Positions 62,756 to 64,000 of a stretch of DNA of 64,000 nt are shown one piece after another. The DNA comes from Bradysia coprophila (taxonomy: Eukaryota; Arthropoda; Insecta; Diptera; Sciaridae): assembly GCF_014529535.1 (NCBI RefSeq), contig NW_023503307.1, positions 1,047,739 to 1,111,738 on the forward strand. The letters are read 5' to 3'. The notes under the pieces were generated by a model. It did no database searches and was not told the origin of the DNA. It worked only from the letters and a program-made list of their open reading frames with translations. Positions within the stretch are counted from its first letter, which is position 1; each line of letters opens with the position of its first letter. Both the position numbers and the translations under genes were made by a program.

Positions 62756-64000
62756 TCAATAGACTAACCAATAAATTATGTTAAATATACCGAAAAGGGC
62801 TGCATAACCATATCGGAAAATGAGGTCAATCTGGGATGATATGTCCTCTTTGTCGGACGTAACGTTACTGACATACGCAAATTCTGCACAAAAATGAATT
62901 ATTTTTTTAAACAATCTGAAGAAGTGGACTTAGACCTTAGAAAACTGCATGAAAAAAATGATTAACTCACCGACCATGGCTATAAAGACAAAGGTCATGC
63001 TAACTCCGGTGTAAACATCAATAGCTTTGATGTACGACGTTTTCGGCAATTGCATGGAAAGCAGCGTAAGGCCAATGGGCATCAGAAGTAATGATAGGGC
63101 ACAAATGACCAATCTAACGTTGGCGGCTCTGCGGTTCAACAAAAACGAAATCCATGATAGTATTACGAGCATTGTGCACGGTATATAAACTTGTGTCACA
63201 TAGTGGCTTGTGTTTCGTTTTACTTGAAATTGTGCATTCAATCGTGAATAGTTGCCTAATGGGAAAAGTGTTTAGTAACACATTTTAGTAAATTCAATCC
63301 ATTTTGATGAACTACCGGTGGTCAACTGAATAAATTCGGAATTCTGTCTGTGGCCAGTTAACGCAAACAAATTTATGGTTGAATCTACTGAAACTCCAAC
63401 GGCATTCTCATTTTTCCAGGTATATGTGATATCTCTAGCCGTATAACCGTCTGAAAAAAAAAGATCTGTACAGAAACTCTCGTGAAACTTGACTTTTACC
63501 AACAGCTCTCTATAGACAATGAACAAATCTGACTATCCATTGGAAAATTAGTGTAGTCCATGGGACAGGCGGCCGTGACACTCAATCTAGTTCCATTAAA
63601 ATATTTTCAAGTATAAAAATCGACTTGTTTCCAGTTAAGTTTTACCTGACACTCCTAATCACTTCACCATTGCTTCGGACTTTGACGAATTCATTTTTCG
63701 CAGTAATCGAATGAGCAAAGCCTTGTTTCTCATTCACAAAGAATGTGTCGGGTAACCAAATTGATTTCGAAACTTCGTGGCCGAAACTGAGCGTTTCGAT
63801 ACCAGACCGATTAAACGCTAACCGGGGATCATTCCAGTACTGACGGAAATAGAAATTGATTGAGTAATCCTAAAAAAATGGTCAACAATAAAATGAAAAA
63901 CGTAAAACTTATTACACGATGTAGCTACCAACCATATTAACATCGGACAGCGCGTCAAAAGAAATTACGTACATTGTGATTTCAACGTTAACCGGTGGCC
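62756..64000 (-). CDS. Cys-loop ligand-gated ion channel subunit, 3' part
   Basis: Seven exons are seen: 63933-64000 (cut by the window edge), 63646-63869, 63504-63586, 63316-63450, 62971-63255, 62756-62883, with all joins in phase. The sequence covers most of the ligand-binding domain, including DYSINFYFRQYWNDPRLAF, IWLPDTFFVNEKQGF and the Cys loop C-PMDYTNFPMDSQI-C with the canonical 13-residue spacing. TM1 is TQVYIPCTMLVILSWISF, followed by a divergent TM2, TM3, and TM4 ending IFNIIYWLVY. The N-terminus and signal peptide lie to the right of the window. It resembles the insect GABA/glycine-like group with pHCl/CG7589-type members. TM2 lacks the PAR motif of classical anion channels, so ion choice cannot be stated. 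The loop between TM3 and TM4 is only about 17 residues. Confidence 0.88.

Overview
The window is nuclear DNA of an insect, most likely a fly of the nematoceran type. It is AT-rich, its genes carry short introns, and the gene set points the same way: a 7tm_6 odorant receptor, a DUF1091 secreted protein, a NinaB-type carotenoid oxygenase, a sigma-class GST and paired low-molecular-weight phosphatases. The order Diptera is an inference from protein resemblance; the species cannot be named from sequence alone. Exon borders were set by hand from GT/AG or GC/AG sites with reading-phase checks. Every multi-exon gene that is fully inside the window closes in frame.

Layout. 1-5.8 kb is gene-poor and holds a nested pair of MITEs (about 855-1245) and an unusual hAT-type MITE (4811-5145). 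At 5867-6518 (+) is a DUF1091 gene. At 7144-10277 (-) is an SLC6 sodium-coupled transporter with 16 recognised coding exons. At 12317-13094 (-) is a sigma-class GST, and at 13720-15786 (-) a 399-residue odorant receptor with repeat DNA in one intron. 15.8-19.7 kb is repeats. Guanine deaminase (19760-21463, +) and LRRC40 (21647-24533, -) converge tail to tail. 24.5-30.7 kb is a transposon graveyard. A ninaB-like carotenoid oxygenase (30764-33166, +) then converges on a pair of low-molecular-weight protein tyrosine phosphatase bodies (33245-35574, -). These two bodies appear to share one first coding exon.

35.6-39.7 kb holds a 390-bp tandem duplication. At 39751 (+) there is an exact Inr plus DPE pair, followed by a candidate non-coding first exon ending at 40484. 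The next good coding acceptor is at 58312, where a Gln-rich PH-domain protein of the PLEKHA/kramer type begins, so 40.5-58.3 kb is probably its large first intron. That stretch contains broken non-LTR retrotransposon pieces and MITEs. The window ends in the 3' part of a Cys-loop ligand-gated channel gene (62756-64000, -) that runs off the right edge.

The genes are unrelated housekeeping, sensory and neuronal genes and do not form a pathway. The most striking non-genic object is the 335-bp hAT-type MITE at 4811-5145. Its interior is almost entirely inverted TTC/GAA units in the spacing that heat-shock factor recognises.
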